9,960 nucleotides of DNA from an uncultured Clostridia bacterium (GTDB lineage: Bacteria > Bacillota > Clostridia > TANB77 > CAG-508): NCBI GenBank assembly GCA_934154515.1, contig CAKPGD010000044.1:1-9960 (forward strand), written 5' to 3'. Shown one piece after another: positions 6,166 to 9,960 of this stretch. Both the position numbers and the translations under genes were made by a program. The notes beneath the pieces are model-generated. The model saw only the letters and a program-made list of their open reading frames with translations. It did not search any database and was not told where the DNA came from. Every line of letters begins with the position of its first letter. The first letter of the stretch is position 1.

Positions 6166-6315
6166 ATGAAAGATTTAATAAATAAAAATGAAGAAATAGA
6201 AGATGTAAGCAAGTATGGAGAATTTGTAAGTACGTATTTTGCTTGGGTTGGACTTGATAAGCAAAAAGAAAAAGTAAAGGAATTGGAGAAAATGACAAAG
6301 AACAAGAAAAAATAA
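6166..6315 (+). CDS. Possible small 49-residue protein, unknown
   Basis: I recognise no family. The frame encodes a Lys/Glu-rich product starting MKDLINKNEEIEDV, with a central aromatic stretch (YGEFVSTYFAWVGLD, about 18-32) and a basic helical tail ending KNKKK. Codon use matches the neighbours, and the aromatic/Trp content is not typical of random AT-rich sequence. Against it, no ribosome binding site precedes the ATG at 6166. The strong AAAGGAG at 6112-6118 instead leads to ATG GTT ATT TAA (6122-6133). A second reading in that frame ends in TAATG overlapping this ATG. It could be a real small gene, the surviving end of a decayed gene, or chance. The frame is also open upstream back to 6142 without another standard start. 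Confidence 0.4.
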   Translation: MKDLINKNEEIEDVSKYGEFVSTYFAWVGLDKQKEKVKELEKMTKNKKK

Positions 6316-6333
6316 AAAATTTAAAAAAAGTTA

Positions 6334-6361
6334 TTGACTTTTTAGAAAAATGGTCTATAAT
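6334..6361 (+). promoter_or_regulatory. Sigma-A promoter of the ctsR operon
   Basis: TTGACT (6334-6339) and a perfect TATAAT (6356-6361) are 16 bp apart. The predicted start near 6368 is immediately before the CtsR box, so bound repressor would block RNA polymerase. Confidence 0.85.
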
Positions 6362-6370
6362 ATAATTATA

Positions 6371-6387
6371 GGTCAAAGAAAGTCAAA
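6371..6387 (+). promoter_or_regulatory. CtsR operator (heptad direct repeat)
   Basis: GGTCAAA (6371-6377), GAA, AGTCAAA (6381-6387) exactly fits the CtsR consensus RGTCAAAnAnRGTCAAA. It sits at or just past the predicted transcription start of ctsR, predicting autorepression of the whole operon and release on heat or protein stress. Confidence 0.92.
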
Positions 6388-6437
6388 ATCAAAAAACAGA
6401 ATTAAAAACAAAAGTAAAAAATAGGAGTGATAGGAAA

Positions 6438-6887
6438 ATGAGGATATCAGATGTAATAGAAGAATTTATAAAAGACTTATTCGCAGAAGACGAAGATTAT
6501 GTTGAAATACAAAGAAATGATCTTGCAGAACAATTTAATTGTGTACCATCACAAATAAATTATGTAATAGCTACAAGATTTAAACCTTCACAAGGCTACT
6601 ATGTAGAAAGTAAACGTGGTGGAGGAGGACATATTACAATAAAAAAAGTAAATGTCACAAAAAGCAACTACTTTATGCATATTATAAATAGTATAGGAGA
6701 AAAACTTACACAGCAAGAAGCAGATATATTTATAAGTAATTGCCTATCTTATAATATGATAAGCAATGAACAAGCAAAACTTTTAAAAGTAGCTACAAGT
6801 GATAATGTACTTACACTAAGTCAACCAACAAGAGATACAATAAGGGCAAAAATATTCAAAAATATGCTAATAAATTTAGTTAATTAA
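6438..6887 (+). CDS. ctsR: Class III heat-shock repressor CtsR
   Basis: CtsR is a dimeric winged-helix repressor of clp and ctsR genes. It loses DNA affinity on heating and is then targeted by McsB and ClpC-ClpP. The 149-residue product shows the N-terminal helix-turn-helix (MRISDVIEEFIKDLF, then NDLAEQFNCVPSQINYVIATRF). The hallmark beta-wing RGGGGHITI follows (Arg60, Gly61-64), whose tip enters the DNA minor groove. Arg60 corresponds to the wing arginine that McsB phosphorylates in Bacillus-type CtsR. The C-terminal part (about 78-149) is the four-helix dimerisation domain. AGGAGTGA (6423-6430) supports the ATG. It is first in the operon, directly behind its own operator. Confidence 0.97.
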   Translation: MRISDVIEEFIKDLFAEDEDYVEIQRNDLAEQFNCVPSQINYVIATRFKPSQGYYVESKRGGGGHITIKKVNVTKSNYFMHIINSIGEKLTQQEADIFISNCLSYNMISNEQAKLLKVATSDNVLTLSQPTRDTIRAKIFKNMLINLVN

Positions 6888-6890
6888 AAT

Positions 6891-6922
6891 ATTTCTGTGT
6901 ATAACTCTTCATATACAGAAAT
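6891..6922 (+). other. Hairpin between ctsR and mcsA
   Basis: ATTTCTGTGTAT (6891-6902) pairs with ATATACAGAAAT (6911-6922) over 12 bp with one G-U and an 8-nt loop, starting three bases past the ctsR stop. A short T-run (TTTTTT, about 6932-6937) lies some 10 nt beyond, too far for a classical terminator. It may act as a partial attenuator or RNA processing/stability element that lets ctsR and the downstream genes accumulate differently. Confidence 0.5.
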
Positions 6923-6973
6923 TATTCTAAATTTTTTATGAAGAGGATTATTAAAAATAAAGGAGTGATTAAT

Positions 6974-7582
6974 ATGTTATGTGAAAATTGTGGAGAAAAC
7001 GAAGCAAATGTAAGATACACACAAATAATAAATGGTGTGAAAAAACAAATGATCTTATGTGATAAATGTGCAAAAGAATTAGGTCTAGATGATATTAAGA
7101 TTAATATGCCTATTGATTTTTCAAGTTTTTTAGGAGATATGTTAGACTTTTATGAGGATGAAATGCCAACACTTTCTATGCCAAAAACTTTAAAATGTAA
7201 TAACTGCAATATGACATATGATGATTTTCTAGAAACAGGAAAATTCGGATGTGACAGCTGTTATGATGAATTCGAAAGTAAGATAGATCAATTATTAAAA
7301 AATATACACGGTGCAAATAGACATATAGGTAGAAATGGCAGATTTATAGGAAATGCTAAAATAAATAATACAGAAAATGAAAATCTAAAAGTTGAAGATA
7401 AACAACCAGGAAAAGCAAATGGAGAAAAATCAGAAAAAGCATCAGAAGAAAAAAGTAAAAAATCTTCAGATAAAATTTCTAAAATAGATGTACTAAAAGA
7501 AAGACTAAAAAGAGAGATTGAAGAAGAAAGATATGAAGATGCAGCTAAGACTAGAGATGAAATAAAAAAATTAGAAAAATAA
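6974..7582 (+). CDS. mcsA: McsA, zinc-binding activator of the McsB arginine kinase
   Basis: McsA binds zinc, activates McsB and links it to CtsR and ClpC. The 202-residue product has two treble-clef-like cysteine sets: Cys3/Cys6 with Cys29/Cys32 (MLCENCG and LCDKCAKEL), and Cys75/Cys78 with Cys93/Cys96 (LKCNNCN and GCDSCY). The C-terminal UVR motif lies at about 172-202 (LKREIEEERYEDAAKTRDEIK). Between them (about 128-170) is a low-complexity Lys/Ser/Glu linker. I start at the ATG at 6974 because AAGGAGTGATT precedes it and the protein then begins at the first Cys pair as usual. An in-frame ATG at 6938 would put this ribosome binding site inside the gene. Confidence 0.95.
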   Translation: MLCENCGENEANVRYTQIINGVKKQMILCDKCAKELGLDDIKINMPIDFSSFLGDMLDFYEDEMPTLSMPKTLKCNNCNMTYDDFLETGKFGCDSCYDEFESKIDQLLKNIHGANRHIGRNGRFIGNAKINNTENENLKVEDKQPGKANGEKSEKASEEKSKKSSDKISKIDVLKERLKREIEEERYEDAAKTRDEIKKLEK

Positions 7583-7673
7583 TTTTATAGATAAGAAATA
7601 TAAAATTTAATATTTATAAATTTTTTAAAAACAAATTTAGAAATAACTTTAAAAGTCAAAAGGAGGTATATTA

Positions 7674-8693
7674 ATGAATTGGTATTTGGATAGCGGTAAA
7701 GAATCAGATGTAGTAGTAAGCACAAGAGTAAGACTAGCAAGAAACATAAAAGGCATACCTTTTAAAAATAAATTAAAAGAAAAAGACATAGAAGAACTAT
7801 TAGAAAAAGTTAAATTTGTAATGCCAAGTTTAGGGTACGGATTAAAATTTTTCAAATTAGAAGATTTAGATACAATAACAAAACTTTCATTAGTGGAAAA
7901 ACATATAATAAGTCCAGATATTATATCAGATGATAATGAGAAAAAATCAGCAATATTAATAAATGACGAAGAAAATATATGTATTATGGTAAATGAAGAA
8001 GACCATATTAGAATTCAAGTATTTAATAGTGGTTTTGATTTGAAAAATACAATGAATTTGGCAAGAGAATTAGACGAAAAACTAGATGAAATGTTACACT
8101 TTGCAGCAAGCGAAAAATACGGATTTTTGACATCATGCCCAACAAATGTGGGAACAGGCTTAAGAGTCTCTGTAATGGTGCATTTACCAGGTTTAAAATT
8201 AACAGGAAATTTAACTAAAGTCCTTCATATAGTAAATAATTTTGGTATGACAATTCGTGGATTATATGGGGAAGATTCTCAAAGTAAAGGCAATATTTAT
8301 CAAATTTCTAATATTCAAACTTTAGGTATACAAGAGGAAGAAATAGTTGCAAACTTGGAGAACATAACAAGAAAAGTAATTGAACAAGAACGTTTGGCGA
8401 GAAAATATTTAACTAAAAATGGAATAGAACTAGAAGATAAAATATATCGTTCATATGGCATTTTAACAAATGCTAGAATGCTAAATTTAGATGAAAGTAT
8501 AAGTTTATTATCAAATGTAAAATTGGGTACAGATTTAGGTATTATAACAGAGTTAAATGATGCAAAAGTAAAGAAAATGATGTTATATACAAAACCAGCA
8601 AATTTACAAAAATACTTAGGAAAAGTCTTAGACGCAAGTCAAAGAGACCAAAAAAGAGTAGAAATAATAAAACAAATAGTTAATGAAAAATAA
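7674..8693 (+). CDS. mcsB: Protein arginine kinase McsB
   Basis: McsB transfers phosphate from ATP to arginine side chains of CtsR and misfolded proteins, marking them for ClpC-ClpP. It belongs to the phosphagen (guanidino) kinase fold. Visible motifs: STRVRLARN (16-24) for ATP phosphate binding, the acidic NEEDH loop (107-111), SCPTNVGTGLR with the catalytic-site Cys155, and RGLYGE (195-200). A C-terminal QRDQKR (Arg324-Asp325, Arg328) matches the RDxxR phosphoarginine-sensing motif described for bacterial McsB. That motif is absent from creatine/arginine kinases. The 339-residue length is near the family norm. AAAAGGAGGT (7658-7667) fixes the ATG. It sits 91 nt after mcsA and 21 nt before clpC, in one operon. 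Confidence 0.97.
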   Translation: MNWYLDSGKESDVVVSTRVRLARNIKGIPFKNKLKEKDIEELLEKVKFVMPSLGYGLKFFKLEDLDTITKLSLVEKHIISPDIISDDNEKKSAILINDEENICIMVNEEDHIRIQVFNSGFDLKNTMNLARELDEKLDEMLHFAASEKYGFLTSCPTNVGTGLRVSVMVHLPGLKLTGNLTKVLHIVNNFGMTIRGLYGEDSQSKGNIYQISNIQTLGIQEEEIVANLENITRKVIEQERLARKYLTKNGIELEDKIYRSYGILTNARMLNLDESISLLSNVKLGTDLGIITELNDAKVKKMMLYTKPANLQKYLGKVLDASQRDQKRVEIIKQIVNEK

Positions 8694-8714
8694 TAAATAA
8701 GGAAGGTGATAAAA

Positions 8715-9960
8715 ATGACATATAAATTTACAAAAAGAGCAGAAAAAGCAATACAATATGCAGACGAAATGGCAACAAGTATGGGACATGATTATATAGG
8801 AACAGAGCATATTTTGTATGGCTTAGTAAAAGAAGGTTCAGGAATTGCAAGTAAAGTTTTAGAAAATCAAGGCATAACTCCTGAAAAAGTCTTAGAAAAA
8901 ATAGAAATGTTTATAGGCGTAAATGAGGAAAACGAAAATATGATTTCAACAATGGGATTTACACCAAGAACAAAAAGAGTAATCGAAAACGCATTTAGAG
9001 AAGCAAGAAAATTAGGCAGTGACTACATAGGAACAGAACACTTGCTAATAGGAATAATGAGAGAAGGAGATAGTGTTGCTGTTAGAATAATGATGGAACT
9101 TAATATAGATCCACAAAAACTATATAATGAAATTGTAAAAGTTTTAAGCGAAGATGATGCAATTTCAGGAAGTTCTAAAAATAGTAATTATAGTTCAAAT
9201 AACAGCTATAATCAAACAACTACTCTTAACCAATTTGGAACAGATTTAACTAAAAAAGCAGAAGAAGGTAAATTAGACCCTGTTATTGGAAGAAAAGATG
9301 AAATAGATAGAGTTATACAAATTCTTTCAAGAAGAACTAAAAATAATCCTTGTTTAATAGGTGAACCAGGTGTTGGTAAAACTGCAGTAGTAGAAGGCTT
9401 GGCAGAAAAAATAGTAGCAGGAGATGTACCAGAACTATTAAAAGACAAAAGAGTTGTAACACTAGATATTTCAGGAATGGTTGCTGGTGCTAAGTATAGA
9501 GGAGATTTCGAAGAAAGAATAAAAAAAGCATTAAACGAAGTAAAAAAAGCAGGAGATGTTATTTTATTTATTGATGAAATTCATACAATAGTAGGTGCAG
9601 GTTCTGCAGAAGGCGCAGTAGATGCAGCAAATATTTTAAAACCACTTTTAGCAAGAGGAGAGGTAAAAGTAATTGGTGCTACTACTCTAAATGAATACAG
9701 AAAATACATTGAAAAAGATAGTGCATTGGAAAGAAGATTTAGTCCAGTTACAGTATTAGAGCCAAGTTCAGAAGATACTATAAAAATATTAGAAGGAATT
9801 AGAGATAAATATGAGGCACATCATAATGTTAAAATTTCTGAAGAAGCAATAAAAGCAGCGGTAGAATTATCTGTAAGATATATAAATGATAGATTTTTAC
9901 CAGATAAAGCAATTGACTTAATAGATGAAGCAGCATCTATAGTAAGAATGAAAGCATATA
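8715..9960 (+). CDS. clpC: ATP-dependent Clp protease ATPase subunit ClpC (partial, 3' end beyond window)
   Basis: ClpC is the AAA+ unfoldase that pairs with ClpP and recognises phosphoarginine-tagged substrates with adaptors McsB or MecA. The visible 415 residues include the double Clp-N repeat (about 1-145), with two IGTEH motifs at 28-32 and 105-109. Their Glu31 and Glu108 match the phosphoarginine-binding glutamates known in Bacillus ClpC. A Ser/Asn-rich linker follows (about 150-172), then the first AAA+ module with Walker A GEPGVGKT (216-223), Walker B VILFIDE (282-288), sensor GATT (321-324) and the Arg finger region ALERRF. The middle domain and second AAA+ module lie past the right edge, so ClpC versus another Clp ATPase rests on the N-domain and operon context. 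GGAAGGTGAT precedes the ATG. The reading frame is intact to the edge. Confidence 0.96.
   Translation, partial: MTYKFTKRAEKAIQYADEMATSMGHDYIGTEHILYGLVKEGSGIASKVLENQGITPEKVLEKIEMFIGVNEENENMISTMGFTPRTKRVIENAFREARKLGSDYIGTEHLLIGIMREGDSVAVRIMMELNIDPQKLYNEIVKVLSEDDAISGSSKNSNYSSNNSYNQTTTLNQFGTDLTKKAEEGKLDPVIGRKDEIDRVIQILSRRTKNNPCLIGEPGVGKTAVVEGLAEKIVAGDVPELLKDKRVVTLDISGMVAGAKYRGDFEERIKKALNEVKKAGDVILFIDEIHTIVGAGSAEGAVDAANILKPLLARGEVKVIGATTLNEYRKYIEKDSALERRFSPVTVLEPSSEDTIKILEGIRDKYEAHHNVKISEEAIKAAVELSVRYINDRFLPDKAIDLIDEAASIVRMKAY

Noticed and set aside
5939..6376. 145-codon minus-strand ORF spanning the region upstream of ctsR
   Set aside because: It is rich in Phe/Leu/Ile because it is the complement of A-rich sequence. 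It overlaps the SASP upstream block, the plus-strand ORF and the CtsR operator, and it ends inside the SASP ribosome binding site.
6938..6973. Upstream ATG start for mcsA at 6938
   Set aside because: It would bury the AAGGAG ribosome binding site inside the gene and add residues not seen at the Cys-starting N-terminus of McsA.
7654..7660. AGTCAAA before mcsB as a second CtsR site
   Set aside because: Only one heptad is present, with no partner three bases away. CtsR needs the tandem repeat.

Overview
The window is a chromosomal segment from a very AT-rich, low-GC, endospore-forming Firmicute, most likely a member of Clostridia. The evidence is strong AGGAGG-type ribosome binding sites, AGA/AAA/GAA/ATA-heavy codon use, the GatCAB amidotransferase operon, two alpha/beta-type small acid-soluble spore proteins (SASPs), and a CtsR-controlled ctsR-mcsA-mcsB-clpC heat-shock operon. 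I cannot place it more finely from sequence alone.

Layout. Positions 1-25 hold the last codons of an upstream gene, followed by a perfect 18-bp stem terminator. A canonical sigma-A promoter then drives gatC-gatA-gatB (151-3490), the three subunits of the tRNA-dependent amidotransferase that makes Gln-tRNAGln and/or Asn-tRNAAsn by transamidation. A terminator at 3496-3529 closes this operon and also serves the convergent minus-strand gene for a small two-helix membrane protein of unknown function (3558-3821). Upstream of that, rpsT (ribosomal protein S20, minus strand) has its own promoter and terminator. It is divergent from hpf (plus strand), the long-form ribosome hibernation factor.

The region 5101-6437 is gene-poor. 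It carries two SASP genes on the minus strand, each with its own start, ribosome binding site and a shared 40-nt upstream block. They are separated by a C-free, A/G-rich tract with short tandem repeats. To the right lies a possible 49-codon plus-strand ORF with no family I recognise, preceded by a sequence resembling a sigma-G promoter and a strong but apparently misused Shine-Dalgarno.

From 6334 to the right edge lies the class III heat-shock operon. A sigma-A promoter with a textbook CtsR box is followed by ctsR (repressor), mcsA (zinc-binding activator), mcsB (protein arginine kinase) and clpC (AAA+ unfoldase, cut by the window end). McsB with McsA phosphorylates arginines on damaged proteins and on CtsR. 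ClpC recognises phosphoarginine and feeds substrates to ClpP, so repressor, kinase, activator and unfoldase form one proteostasis circuit.

Most of the window is ordinary conserved housekeeping sequence. I found no strong evidence of a wholly new system. The items most worth a second look are the unassigned small ORF and its upstream signals (6052-6315), the conserved SASP upstream blocks, and the structured gap between gatC and gatA.
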